From Fluviispira vulneris (GTDB taxonomy: Bacteria > Bdellovibrionota_B > Oligoflexia > Silvanigrellales > Silvanigrellaceae): a stretch of 64,000 nt of DNA. Shown piece after piece: positions 29,301-38,050 of this stretch (within the stretch, counting starts at the first letter, position 1; every line of letters begins with the position of its first letter). Under the pieces are notes generated by a model. It did no database searches and was not told the origin of the DNA. It was given only the letters and a program-made list of their open reading frames with translations. The position numbers were made by a program, and so were the translations under genes. Location of the stretch: contig NZ_JACRSE010000004.1 of NCBI RefSeq assembly GCF_014281055.1, forward strand, positions 124,001-188,000. Reading direction: 5' to 3'.

Positions 29301-29649
29301 CGAATTTATGCAGTTCTTCGATTTCTTTTGCGATGATAACCCCACCACCACCACCAAAAATTTTCATATCGGGACGCCCCATTTTGTCGAGCATTTCTCG
29401 CATATATTTAAAATATTCGACGTGGCCACCTTGATAAGAGCTGACTGAAATCGAGTGAGCATCTTCTTCAATTGCAGCATTGACCACCTCGCTGACACTG
29501 CGGTTGTGGCCCAAATGAATCACTTCTGCTCCACCTTGTTGCAAAAGTCTCCGAATGATATTGATACTGGCATCATGTCCATCAAATAGGGCTGTTGCAG
29601 TCACGAATCTTACTTTGTTCTTAAGTCGATAGCTAAAGCTTGTTTCCAT
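26371..29649 (-). CDS. icmF: Fused isobutyryl-CoA mutase (IcmF)
   Basis: One 1092-residue chain combines an adenosylcobalamin-binding domain (1-150; base-off motif DGHDAS with His25), a MeaB-type G-protein chaperone (about 200-420; Walker A GTGGAGKS near 212-219, NKFDRRG) and the acyl-CoA mutase barrel (about 540-1092; FPYTAGVFPFKRADEDPKRQF, SISGYHIAEAGANP, LHTNAYDEA). The order B12 domain, GTPase, mutase defines IcmF rather than methylmalonyl-CoA mutase. IcmF proteins interconvert isobutyryl- and butyryl-CoA, or isovaleryl- and pivalyl-CoA. A second B12 enzyme besides EutBC in this window. Confidence 0.95.
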   Translation of the reverse strand: METSFSYRLKNKVRFVTATALFDGHDASINIIRRLLQQGGAEVIHLGHNRSVSEVVNAAIEEDAHSISVSSYQGGHVEYFKYMREMLDKMGRPDMKIFGGGGGVIIAKEIEELHKFGITRIYSPDDGLKMGLEGMICDMLEKSDYSLESWPEEMENRDITEGDHLRLARALSVIENNFHGLPSKILAQIENGKRKKEDSHNKTPPLVLGVTGTGGAGKSSLTDELIRRFILEFPERKICIFSVDPSKRKTGGALLGDRIRMNAINHANVFMHSFATRGSKSELSSITREAICLARSAGFDLIIVETSGIGQGDTGILDVSDLSLYVMTSEFGAATQLEKIDMLDFADLIAINKFDRRGSEDAYRDVKTTIRRSRYAGNKNIKEERYPVFGTIASKFNDDGVNALYRELLKIMEEKSQQVSWQTRLDLKASRKSSNVAPIIAQNRTNYLSEIASTIRTYHKETISFAKIANDIFSLERTKNIIKDHELHEKIDNEIKKSWENFPKNLKNDLQNFEYLKANYLGDAFKYEVRGKQYSVDTNTVSLSGLKIKKIYLPQCESFGEIIKYLRNENVPGAFPYTAGVFPFKRADEDPKRQFAGEGGPARTNNRCHFLTKNDNAKRLSTAFDSVTLYGDEPAKRPDIYGKVGESGVSIATLEDMKLLYNGFDLCDPNTSVSMTINGPAPIILAYFFNTAIDQQLEMAEKKKGHKLTEDEIIAVRKFTLETVRGTVQADILKEDQAQNTCIFSIDFALKMMGDIQEFFVREKVKNYYSVSISGYHIAEAGANPITQLAFTLANGFTYVEYYLSRGMHIDDFAPNLAFFFSNGMDPEYSVIGRVARRIWAIAMRDKYKANERSQKLKYHIQTSGRSLHAQEIDFNDIRTTLQALLAMSDNCNSLHTNAYDEAITTPTEESVRRSMAIQLILAREFGMLKNENPQQGSYFIEALTNAVEEAVLLEFERISTRGGVLGAMETQYQRGKIQEESLYYETLKHTGKLPIIGVNTYLKNNSESYNIPFEIQLSRATYEEKDEQLERLQSFKNKNKNGLEEALLRLQKKVLAGENVFEELLHTTRYASLGEITQALYAVGGQYRRAM

Positions 29650-29757
29650 CGCTTTTATTCCTCTATGATAACGCGATATCGCATCGCTGCTTTGGGGATT
29701 GAATCTGAAGTCGGTCGTTTGAGATTATATCTATTATAAAATTGGAGAATATACAAA

Positions 29758-31320
29758 ATGTGGCCGTTGACAGGAAAAGAAATATACCAGGCTATTTTAG
29801 AAGAACCTTGTCCGTTTGAATCTTTAGAAAAGATTTCATTGACAGGAGTTTGTACAGACAGCCGTAAATTGAAACCGCAACAGTTTTTTGTTGCCTTGCA
29901 GGGAGAAAATTTTGATGGACATTCATATTTACAAGAATGTTTTGAGAAAGAATTACCTTTGGCATTGGTCAGTAAAGATTCTAAGTTTTTAAATGAATTA
30001 AAACCAGAATTTCGAGAAAAATGTATAGAAGTAGAAAATGTATTAAATTCCTTTCGTCAATTTGCTCAATTTATGCGCCATCGCTTTCCATTTCCGGTGA
30101 TAGGAATTGGTGGGAGCAATGGAAAAACCACAACAAAAGAAATGTTGGCAAGTTTATTGAGTGGACCAAATTATAAAGTAACTAAAACACAAAAAAGTGA
30201 AAATGGATTTTTAGGTATCGCTATTACTTTGTGTCAAGAAGAGCATAATATAAAAGAACAACCCCATGCGCTTGTGCTTGAAATTGGGATCGATGAAATG
30301 GGAGCTATGCAGCAGCATGTCGATTTAAGCGAACCTGATATTTCTGTTTTAACTGCTCTTGGCCCTGAGCACTTAGAAAGATTAAAAAATTGGGAAAGTG
30401 CTGCGAATGAAGAATTATTTTTATTTAGAAATCCTTATACAACAAGAATTTGGCAGCTTGCAGATGAAAGAATTTTATCTGGATTTACCCATGATATTAA
30501 TATTCAATACCGTGGTAAAGTAACGCATCATAAATATCCTTTGTCGATTGAAAAAGATTTTCTAGTCATCGAAAAATGTGAATTTGATCAAGAATACACA
30601 CAAAGGGATTTTATATTTGAAAATACGGAGCGGACTATCGTTTGGGAAATTATTAATGAAACACCGATTAAATCTGAAATTAAATTAGAAATTTTTTCAA
30701 AAGAAGGAAAATTATTTACAGAAAGTAATCACATTTATGAAATTCCGCTTCCCGGCAAACACAACGCTGCAAATTTTGCCTTAGCTTTTGCTACTGCCAT
30801 CAAAATGAAACGGACTCCTAGAGAAATATTGGAAGGCTGGAAAAATTTTGTCCCTCCACCTATGCGATCTAAAATATCTACGTTAAATAATGGAACCATT
30901 TTATTTGATGACACTTATAATGCAAGCCCAATGAGTATTGAAGCTGCATTAAATACAATTGAAAATAAAGAGTGGGCAAATAAACCTAAATTAATTATTT
31001 TAGGAGACATGCTTGATCTAGGGAGCGAGTCAAAATACTGGCATGAACTGCTTTTTCATCCTCTGAAAAATTTACAGAGCACCTACTTGTGCCTTTACGG
31101 TTCTGCGATGTATGATTGCTTTAAGCTACTAAAAGAAACTGAAGAGACCTTGATTAAAGAAAACAACACACGGATTTTCTGGCTTGCTACAGAAGAAGAT
31201 CCGGTTGCATTTCTTAATATTGAGGGCGTGGATCTTTCTCAGTTTGTAATACTTATTAAAGGCAGTCGAGGAATGAAACTCGACCGGTTGGTGAAAGTCA
31301 TTGAAGAAAAATGCTGTTGA
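29758..31320 (+). CDS. murF: UDP-MurNAc-tripeptide--D-alanyl-D-alanine ligase
   Basis: Cytoplasmic ligase completing the peptidoglycan pentapeptide precursor. It shows the N-terminal substrate domain (TGVCTDSRKLKPQQFFVALQGENFDG), the ATP loop GIGGSNGKTTTKEML near 116-130, LEIGIDEMGAM, HNAANFALAFA, and the C-terminal FDDTYNASPMSIEAAL and ILGDMLDLGSES. 520 residues is slightly long for MurF because of an insertion about 230-300. Divergent from icmF; followed by a small gene and ftsI, a partial dcw-like grouping. Confidence 0.96.
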   Translation: MWPLTGKEIYQAILEEPCPFESLEKISLTGVCTDSRKLKPQQFFVALQGENFDGHSYLQECFEKELPLALVSKDSKFLNELKPEFREKCIEVENVLNSFRQFAQFMRHRFPFPVIGIGGSNGKTTTKEMLASLLSGPNYKVTKTQKSENGFLGIAITLCQEEHNIKEQPHALVLEIGIDEMGAMQQHVDLSEPDISVLTALGPEHLERLKNWESAANEELFLFRNPYTTRIWQLADERILSGFTHDINIQYRGKVTHHKYPLSIEKDFLVIEKCEFDQEYTQRDFIFENTERTIVWEIINETPIKSEIKLEIFSKEGKLFTESNHIYEIPLPGKHNAANFALAFATAIKMKRTPREILEGWKNFVPPPMRSKISTLNNGTILFDDTYNASPMSIEAALNTIENKEWANKPKLIILGDMLDLGSESKYWHELLFHPLKNLQSTYLCLYGSAMYDCFKLLKETEETLIKENNTRIFWLATEEDPVAFLNIEGVDLSQFVILIKGSRGMKLDRLVKVIEEKCC

Positions 31321-31375
31321 TTTATTAAGATCACAGTTAGAATTGATAAATTTTGAAATTCGGGAGGTGTATTCT

Positions 31376-31660
31376 ATGCGACCTGAAGTTCTTCAAAATG
31401 AATTGCTAAAAATTCTCGAAAGTTCTTTTGTCGGAAAACCTTGTGAAGGGAGAGATGATGTCGTTTTATCATTAAATGAAGATCAAATGTTCAAATTGTG
31501 GAACATTCTTGGTGAAGAACTGGGAATTGATCTTTCTTTAGCCACAGATGATCAAAGAAAATTATTATTTGATGCCTGTGATAATGGTAAGCATATTGCC
31601 GCCCGAGATTTTAGTTCATTATTATGGCTTGTTTACTATAGTGATGCCGCCTACCAATAG
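31376..31660 (+). CDS. Small conserved-looking acidic protein
   Basis: A 94-residue soluble acidic protein, unrecognised. The start is set by a strong ribosome site GGGAGGTG six bases before ATG 31376; the frame is open back to 31301 inside murF, but that start has no such site. The sequence MRPEVLQNELLKILESSFVG opens a helical domain rich in Leu, Asp and Glu. It lies 55 bp after murF and before ftsI, so a cell-envelope or division link is possible but unproven. Confidence 0.6.
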   Translation: MRPEVLQNELLKILESSFVGKPCEGRDDVVLSLNEDQMFKLWNILGEELGIDLSLATDDQRKLLFDACDNGKHIAARDFSSLLWLVYYSDAAYQ

Positions 31661-31891
31661 TTTATTTTTATTTAAAAAAAGCAATAATTCAATATAAGTT
31701 TTATAATCTCAATTCTTTATTTTACATTTAAAATTTTGTATGCGATCCATAATTAATATGTTATGGGTCATTCGTATTTTAAGAATACGATCTCCTTATT
31801 TGTTTACAAAGTTTATTCCTTGAAAAAAACTAATAATGGATCATTTTTAACTTGTTTATTAACGAGATAGATTTCTAGAGCAGGTCAAGTT

Positions 31892-33700
31892 ATGTTGAAG
31901 AAAAGTACTTTTAGAAAATCACTTTTTCAAAAAGTTAAAGATTACTTTAATCCGCATAAAATCCATACAGTGCCAAATTTTTTGAAGCGTGCTCATACTA
32001 TGGGTATAATATTTTTTGTGCTTCTAAGTTTAATACTTATTCGCTATGCTTGGATTACCATACTACCGACCCAATTAAGAGAAAAGCTAGTAAGCACAGG
32101 GACACGTCAATTTGAAACCACTGTGACATATTCGCAGCCACGTGCAACAATCACCGATCGCAACGGCAAAGTTTTAGGTGTAAGTGTTCCAAGACCAAGT
32201 CTATTTATTTTAACCAAAAGAATGCCAGAGGATAATGAAACACTTAAAAAAGTTTCTAAACAACTCAATATTCCATTCAATGAATTGTTGAACTATAAAA
32301 GCGATAAACGAAATTTTATCTGGCTAAAAAGGCAGATGTCACAAAAAGAATTTAACACATTAGGATCTCTAAAAAAATGGCAAAACTTTATCGGTGTAGT
32401 CGATGAACCAAAAAGAATCTACCCAGAGGGAGAAACTGCGGCACAGTTGATTGGCTTTGTCGGCGCTGATGGCAATGGCTTAGAGGGAATTGAACAAGTC
32501 TATAACTCACGCCTTAAAATTAAAAAAACAAGAGTAGATGTTCTCCGTGATGCTAGAGGACGTTTAGTGATAGTAACTCCAAATGATGCTTCTAAACCTG
32601 CACAAAATGTGCCGAATTTAAAATTATCCATCGATCTCTCTATTCAACAATTTACAGAACAAGCTTTAAAAGTGGGCGCTATCAATGCAAAAGCTAAAGG
32701 TGGTAGCGCCATTGTGATGGATGTCACCACAGGTGAAGTCCTTGCTATCGCAAGTTATCCGACATACGACTTAAATAATCCTCCCAATAATAACCCTGCT
32801 GCAAGACGCTTTCGTCCTGTCATGGATGCCATTGAACTCGGTTCTGTTGCTAAACCCATGTGGATTGCTAAAGCACTTGATCTCAAACTTATCACTAAAA
32901 ATACTTTATTCGACGTTCGGGGAGGACGCTTAGCCTTGCCTGGCGGAAGAATCCGTGACGATCACCCTATGACTACTTTAGACACTCAAGGAGTGCTAAG
33001 ATACAGCAGTAATATTGGTATGTATAAAATTGTGCAGAAAATGGGACGAGAAACATTTTATAATGCACTTATGCAAGTTGGTTTTGGCCGTTCTCCCAGC
33101 ACCGGATTTCCAGGCGAATGGAAAGGTAGAATTCACAAACCCGAATCTTGGAGTGAAATGCGTTTTGCCAATATGTCTTTTGGCCAAGGCTTTGCAATTT
33201 CTCCTCTCCAACTCATTCATGGACTCTCCATAATGGTTGGCGGAGGAGTTGACAGGGGTGTTAACTTACTAGCAACTGATCCTAAAAAAGAATCTGACTT
33301 TGTTGGCCCCCCCCTAGAATATATTTCTAAAGATACAAGTCGACTCATAAGTAAAATGATGGGTAACGTAACAGAGGAAAGCAATGCTGGCAGAATTCCT
33401 GGAGTGCTCGTGGGTGGAAAAACAGGTACTGCCCAGATATGGTCTACCAAAACCAACTCCTACTCGGAACGCACAGCTGTATTTGAAGGCATTATTCCTG
33501 CAAACAATCCGAAACTCGCAATCGTTGTCGTACTTGATGAAGTTAAAGTTCGCCCCGCTTACGGAGCAAAACTTGCCGGACCTGTCTTTTCAGAAATTGG
33601 TCGCAAGACAGTGCACTATCTTAATTCCCAAGGAGTTTTTAGTGTTGAACCCTATGACAATGCTTATGCTGACAAAAAGACAGCGCATATTGCACAGTAA
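31892..33700 (+). CDS. ftsI: Peptidoglycan D,D-transpeptidase FtsI/PBP3-type
   Basis: Class B penicillin-binding protein of septal peptidoglycan synthesis. A membrane anchor lies at about residues 37-58 (MGIIFFVLLSLILIRYAWI). The pedestal domain contains RATITDRNGKVLGVS and RIYPEGETAAQLIGFV. The transpeptidase motifs are all intact: S318-V-A-K321, S372-S-N374 and K510-T-G512. 602 residues. The SxxK context (ELGSVAKP) differs a little from the common EPGSTFK. AGGTCAAGTT stands just upstream of ATG 31892. Confidence 0.94.
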   Translation: MLKKSTFRKSLFQKVKDYFNPHKIHTVPNFLKRAHTMGIIFFVLLSLILIRYAWITILPTQLREKLVSTGTRQFETTVTYSQPRATITDRNGKVLGVSVPRPSLFILTKRMPEDNETLKKVSKQLNIPFNELLNYKSDKRNFIWLKRQMSQKEFNTLGSLKKWQNFIGVVDEPKRIYPEGETAAQLIGFVGADGNGLEGIEQVYNSRLKIKKTRVDVLRDARGRLVIVTPNDASKPAQNVPNLKLSIDLSIQQFTEQALKVGAINAKAKGGSAIVMDVTTGEVLAIASYPTYDLNNPPNNNPAARRFRPVMDAIELGSVAKPMWIAKALDLKLITKNTLFDVRGGRLALPGGRIRDDHPMTTLDTQGVLRYSSNIGMYKIVQKMGRETFYNALMQVGFGRSPSTGFPGEWKGRIHKPESWSEMRFANMSFGQGFAISPLQLIHGLSIMVGGGVDRGVNLLATDPKKESDFVGPPLEYISKDTSRLISKMMGNVTEESNAGRIPGVLVGGKTGTAQIWSTKTNSYSERTAVFEGIIPANNPKLAIVVVLDEVKVRPAYGAKLAGPVFSEIGRKTVHYLNSQGVFSVEPYDNAYADKKTAHIAQ

Positions 33701-33718
33701 AAATCTAAGAACTTGACT

Positions 33719-33747
33719 TTGACATACTTATAGTCGCAAGTTAGTCT
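33719..33747 (+). promoter_or_regulatory. Candidate promoter of tRNA-Arg
   Basis: TTGACA at 33719-33724, 17-bp spacer, then TAGTCT at 33742-33747. The -35 is consensus and the -10 is weak. It lies about 40 bp before the tRNA. Confidence 0.45.
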
Positions 33748-33750
33748 TTC

Positions 33751-33775
33751 ATCAATCAGCTCCCCGCTGATTGAT
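33751..33775 (+). terminator. Stem-loop between ftsI and tRNA-Arg
   Basis: Perfect 10-bp arms ATCAATCAGC/GCTGATTGAT, loop TCCCC, followed by TCTCTCT. It may terminate ftsI transcription or be part of the tRNA leader. The tail is only moderately T-rich. Confidence 0.55.
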
Positions 33776-33784
33776 TCTCTCTAT

Positions 33785-33859
33785 GGACCCATGGTGAAGT
33801 GGATATCACGTAGGCCTCCGAAGCCTGAAGCGCAAGTTCGATTCTTGCTGGGTCCGCCA
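33785..33859 (+). tRNA. tRNA-Arg (anticodon CCG)
   Basis: A full cloverleaf can be drawn: acceptor GGACCCA/TGGGTCC, D stem GTGA/TCAC, anticodon stem TAGGC/GCCTG with loop CTCCGAA (anticodon CCG), a 4-nt variable loop, T stem GCAAG/CTTGC with loop TTCGATT, discriminator G and encoded CCA. Its T-arm region (33835-33850) is repeated at 43186-43201, which marks it as the integration site of the neighbouring island. Confidence 0.95.
33835..33850 (+). repeat. attL-like core in tRNA-Arg
   Basis: AGTTCGATTCTTGCTG, covering the T loop and 3' T stem of tRNA-Arg. The identical 16-mer at 43186-43201 forms the other end of the island. Confidence 0.75.
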
Positions 33860-33919
33860 TAGAGTTATTCTTATTTTTCAAGTGTTTTTATCACCCAGTA
33901 AGATAGTCCCAAGGGTCTA

Positions 33920-34092
33920 GTCCCAATTTTTGCTTGGGACAGTCCAAATTTCTTAAATTTGAAAAAATTTGTGCATATCGAGTTCGGTTTTTTCTCGGCT
34001 TCATCGGCAAATGGCACTTTGTCTTACTCTCCGTAAGAAAAATGTGTGCCGAGAAGGTCTAAAATTTTCATCGGCACTCGCCGGCACGCCGG
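33920..34092. other. Cluster of stem-loops at the left island edge
   Basis: GTCCCAA/TTGGGAC (33920-33940); TTCTCGGC/GCCGAGAA enclosing GGCAC/GTGCC and TCTTAC/GTAAGA (33992-34055); then GCCGGC-AC-GCCGGC (34079-34092 region). The motif TTCATCGGCA occurs here twice and once more near 46199. No coding signal is seen; this could be a structured non-coding RNA or part of the recombination site. Confidence 0.35.
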
Positions 34093-34132
34093 CAAAACCT
34101 CCTCCTGACTAAGTCTGTTTTTTGAGCGTTAT

Positions 34133-34426
34133 TTAATTACATTTAAAAGTATATTGATATCTTCTAATTGGAATGGATTGTAAGTTTGCTGTTCCTGAGC
34201 CTGAATTATAAATATAAGCATATAAACCTTCAGCTGTTTCATTCATGTTAAGTAATTTAGCTTCTTTACCGCAATAATTATTTGCCTCCTTTTGATAATC
34301 ATCTATTGCCGCCCATTTTCCGCCTTGAACTGTTACTGTGTCAGCATCTTTATTAAATCCTACAATTCTTAAATGAGTACATGCTGAAAATAAAATAAAA
34401 GTACTTAAACACAATAGAATCCTCAT
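34133..34426 (-). CDS. Small lipoprotein, paralogue of 48498-48791
   Basis: A 97-residue lipoprotein: signal MRILLCLSTFILFSAC with a lipobox Cys at 16. The mature part VGFNKDADTVTVQGGKW, YCGKEAKLLNMNE and a C-terminal YQYTFKC ending match the paralogue at 48498-48791 along the whole length. Conserved Cys residues in NYCGK and FKC could form a disulfide. Family unknown. AAAGG lies about 8 nt before the ATG. It sits between tRNA-Arg and the integrase pseudogene. Confidence 0.7.
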   Translation of the reverse strand: MRILLCLSTFILFSACTHLRIVGFNKDADTVTVQGGKWAAIDDYQKEANNYCGKEAKLLNMNETAEGLYAYIYNSGSGTANLQSIPIRRYQYTFKCN

Positions 34427-34590
34427 ACAAAATGCCTTTCTTTCTCAGTTTTTGTGTACAAATTTATTTTTTAAAATTAAAATTCTTAAAGAAAGATATT
34501 TTGAATTAAAAACTCATCTTGAGAATTTTGGGAAATTTTTAAATTAATATTTATCTTAAAGAATAGAGTTGGAAATTTTAAGCCGTTTTT

Positions 34591-35748
34591 TTAAACAAGC
34601 AATTTATCAATACTAGAAGTGACTCCTGTTACAGGCAATTGCGTTGCATCAAAATAGACCGTCATCATATCTGCGGTTTTATGTCTTGCTATTTTTTGGA
34701 CTACTTGTAACGAATGCCCCGAACTCGCTAAAAATGTAATGGTTGTATGCCTTAAGCCATGCATACTGACATGGCGAATGCCTGCCTTCATAGATAAATT
34801 TGAAATTAACTTAGAAAACTCCAGTGGGTTTTTACTTGCTAAAGGAAATAAAGCAGCCGTTTTTTCAATGCTGTAACTTAAACTTTTCGATATGCTATGC
34901 AACTCAACTATTTTATTTCCAATGACATTCGACAATTCCACATGCCCATTAGAACCACATTTGGCATTGAGTTTTACCTCAAGGGTGCGATGGTTCATTG
35001 TTTTTTGGATGACAACAAATAAAGAAGCACTTCCTTGTGGATTGGTTTCTAAATACTCCAAATCACCCCATGTTAATGCGGCAACTTCTCCCATTCTCAA
35101 CCCAGTGTAAATTAAAAATTCAATAATGAACCCTGTCTGAAAGCTGGGCTCATATCCTTGCAATATGAGTTTTTTAGCTTCCTCTTTGGTTAATGCTTTC
35201 TTTTTTATGTTGGTTGAAAACTTTTGCTCTAAACGCTGGTGCTTAAAAAAACGAGCCATGTTCTGTACGACACGAGGTTCTTTGGCTGGGTTGGTTTGCA
35301 AATAATTTTTCAAACAACACCATTCAAAAAAAGTACTTAACGTACCAATGATGTTTCGGACCGTTTTAAGGGAACAAGCTTTTCCTCGGACCGTTTTTGT
35401 TTCAGCAAGCTTTATGGCAAAAGATAAAATTAAATTTTCATCAATTTCGGTAGGCTTTAAACTTCAAAACTCAGGTAATAAATATAACCTTACATTTTGT
35501 CAATAAATAAATATGGTTTGTAGAGAATAAAACCCAAATGAATTATTCAACCAACTATCAAATAACAATTCACACGTTGCAACTACAACCGAAGTTGGTT
35601 GTAACAACTGCGTTCGCCAAAAAATAGCATCGTCTTTATTTAAAAATGTTTTGGAATAATGTGAACCTTTAACAGCAGCTCTTGCTTCCCAATTGTTAAT
35701 ACGAGGGATAAAACGAATTCCAATTAAATTTGCTTGTTGTTTTGTCAT
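34591..35748 (-). pseudogene. Tyrosine recombinase (integrase), disrupted
   Basis: The C-terminal catalytic domain is complete (R in YTGLRMGEVAALTW, HGLRH, ARHKT and the nucleophile in MMTVYFD). The same frame is open upstream to about 35465 and reads as a core-binding domain (LKTVRNIIGTLSTFFEWC), with no ATG before a stop. The arm-binding N-terminus (WEARAAVKGSHYSKTFLNKDD) is in a separate frame at about 35500-35748 that ends early. The gene has therefore been broken within about 60 bp of the domain boundary. It is the relic of the enzyme that would have inserted the island at tRNA-Arg. Confidence 0.8.
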
Positions 35749-35973
35749 AATTAAAATGTCCTTTTGTTGAAAAAAAGACACCTCATTTTGAAAACAAACC
35801 TGTAAGTAAGCTTGTAATCTTGCTTACTTTATGTATTATTTAATTATCAAATAACGGCAAGTAATTTGATTTTAAGGGGAAGCACGAGCTATGTGTCTTC
35901 CTCTTTTTTTGTATCAAACCTGACGTTATTTTACATACAGGTCGGGGAAGATCAAATGGGGGAAGGAGATGGA

Positions 35974-36939
35974 ATGGAGAACTTTGTTACACCTAAAATA
36001 TTATATGATAGTATTTCAGATAAAAAATATTTAGAAAAAATTATTCAAAAAAATCAAAAAGAAGATCTTTATATAGAATATAAAGAAGCAAGTATATCAA
36101 GTGATTTAGAAAAATTAGGAAAAGCTCTAAGTGGTTTTGCAAATTCTGCGGGTGGAGTTTTAATTTTTAGAGTAAAAGAAGATAAGAAAAATAAATCATA
36201 TATTCTTGATCCTATTTCAGACATCAATACATTTCATCAAAAAATACTAGAGAATTTGAGTAGATTAGTAGCAAGCAATGTTCCTAATGTAGAGACAAAA
36301 AAAATTGATAAAGATAATGGATATATTATTGTATTAATTCTAAAATCAGATAACTCGCCTCATCAAAGATTAGAAGATAAAAAATATTATAGAAGATCGG
36401 GTGAGTCTTTTGTCCCTATGGAGCATTATGAATTAGAAAATATGTTTGGAAGAGCCCCAAAACCAATTTTAGAGGTAGATTTTAAAATCATAGAAAATGG
36501 TTGTGCTCCAGGTATTGAGCAAAGTTATAAAATAATAGTTGGCATTAGAAATAAAGGTAGAATAGCAGCGACTTTTCCTTATATTGGATTAAATATAAAT
36601 TCAAATTATAAAATTAATTCTTATGAACTAAATGGAAACGGAACTCCAGGTCTACCTAAATTAGCTTCATCTACACGCGGTATTAGTAACAATATTGAAT
36701 ATAGAGGAGACGGTAATTATATAATTTATCCTGATCTTTTTTTAGAAGTAACCGCATTTGATTTGAAAAAGAATTTAAAGAGCAATTTGTATTATCAAAA
36801 TTCTGATCTGAATGTTGATATCAAAATTGCTTCAAAAGAATCAAGATTGATATTAAATAATTTTAACTTGTCACATTCAGACTTTGAGAAAATGTTACAT
36901 GAAAATAAGTTTTATAGTAAAGCTCTTAATTTAGGATGA
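35974..36939 (+). CDS. AlbA_2/Schlafen-like domain protein of the ABC-3C operon
   Basis: A 321-residue protein. The AlbA_2 (Schlafen-type) domain lies in the first half: DLYIEYKEASISSDLEKLGKALSGFANSAGG, seen as YIEYKEA, GKALSGFANSAGG and VLIFRVKED, then KKYYRRSGESFVPM. The C-terminal half is beta-rich and unclassified. ATG 35974 is chosen because AAGGAG stands five bases before it; the frame is open further upstream with another ATG at 35956. Only 4 bp separate it from the next gene. Such domains occur as regulators or RNA-cleaving effectors in conflict systems; which applies here is not known. Confidence 0.75.
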   Translation: MENFVTPKILYDSISDKKYLEKIIQKNQKEDLYIEYKEASISSDLEKLGKALSGFANSAGGVLIFRVKEDKKNKSYILDPISDINTFHQKILENLSRLVASNVPNVETKKIDKDNGYIIVLILKSDNSPHQRLEDKKYYRRSGESFVPMEHYELENMFGRAPKPILEVDFKIIENGCAPGIEQSYKIIVGIRNKGRIAATFPYIGLNINSNYKINSYELNGNGTPGLPKLASSTRGISNNIEYRGDGNYIIYPDLFLEVTAFDLKKNLKSNLYYQNSDLNVDIKIASKESRLILNNFNLSHSDFEKMLHENKFYSKALNLG

Positions 36940-36943
36940 TAAA

Positions 36944-38050
36944 ATGAATAAAATTATTAATGATGCTTCGGCTTCAATGAAGGGAACAATATATCAATTT
37001 TATGTCGCATTAGAAAGATGTTTTTTGCTAGAAAGTGGACAAAAATTGTGGATAGAAAAATTTGGTGATGTTACTGTTTCAGGGGAAATTCAAATTGAAA
37101 CCAAGCATTACAAAGGTTATCTTAACGATCTTCATAGAAATTTTTGGAATACACTAGCAAATTGGATGGATAAATCGTTCAATCACATACCATATAAAGA
37201 ATTAGTGTTGTACACTACACAAGATATAAATAAAAAAAGTAAATTATATAATTGGAATAAATCAAGCGCTGAAGAAAAATTATGTATAATAAAAGAAATA
37301 ATTAATACTTTTCAAAAAAATGATTTAGAAATTACCAAAAGTAATGAAGAGAGACAAAAAATTTTACTACATGGAGATGACTTTCTTTTAAATATTTTAA
37401 AAAAAGTATATATATCATATAATTCACCTGATATTATTAAAATTGAGAAAAAAATAATAGAGGTTCATGCTAAATTTATTTCTGAATCAAAAAAAATAGA
37501 TTTTATTCATGGATTGATAGGTTTTATTATAAATTCATGTAGATATGATAATAACTGGGAAATTACATTTGATAAATTTGAAGAAAAAGTAAGATCATTA
37601 GCAAACCATTTTAGCAAAAATATAATCAAGATACCAGAAATTAAAAGTTATATTCCTAAAGATGTAGAATACTGTGAGGATAAATTATTTATAAAAAAAA
37701 TAACTGAAATTAAGTATGAGGATGTTAAAGCAGAAGCTTTCAGAGATTATTCATGTCTTAAAAATTTTATATACATTGAATTTAAAAATTGTGAAATTGA
37801 AATGGAAGAATTTAAAATTTATTATAATAATTTGAAACGTATTTTTATATCAAAGCATCGTGGGTGTGCCTTGGATCTTAGTAATGATGTGATAAAAGAT
37901 TCACAAAGATTTTTTAATAAAATTACTGAGTCGGAACCAGAAAGATTAAGTAATTTTGGTATAGTACCAATCGAAATTAGAAATGGTATTTTTCATGATT
38001 TGCTAGATATTGAAAAAAATAATTTAAAATGGAAGTTAAAAGATGAATGA
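36944..38050 (+). CDS. ABC-3C effector-type protein with nuclease-like N-terminus
   Basis: A 368-residue protein. The N-terminus GTIYQFYVALERCFLLE, IEKFGDVTVSGEIQIETKHY and NFWNTLANWM match the DUF4297/Cap4-like restriction-endonuclease fold, with candidate active-site residues E38, D42, E52 and K54. The C-terminal part fits the ABC-three-component C-terminal domain (ending FGIVPIEIRNGIFHDLLD). In described ABC-3C systems such a protein is the effector linked to a middle component and an ABC ATPase, exactly the genes that follow. It overlaps the next gene by 8 bp. Nuclease activity is inferred from motifs only. Confidence 0.7.
   Translation: MNKIINDASASMKGTIYQFYVALERCFLLESGQKLWIEKFGDVTVSGEIQIETKHYKGYLNDLHRNFWNTLANWMDKSFNHIPYKELVLYTTQDINKKSKLYNWNKSSAEEKLCIIKEIINTFQKNDLEITKSNEERQKILLHGDDFLLNILKKVYISYNSPDIIKIEKKIIEVHAKFISESKKIDFIHGLIGFIINSCRYDNNWEITFDKFEEKVRSLANHFSKNIIKIPEIKSYIPKDVEYCEDKLFIKKITEIKYEDVKAEAFRDYSCLKNFIYIEFKNCEIEMEEFKIYYNNLKRIFISKHRGCALDLSNDVIKDSQRFFNKITESEPERLSNFGIVPIEIRNGIFHDLLDIEKNNLKWKLKDE

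Noticed and set aside
31301-31375. Longer start for the gene after murF
   Set aside because: The upstream ATG overlaps murF and lacks a ribosome site, while GGGAGGTG stands right before ATG 31376.
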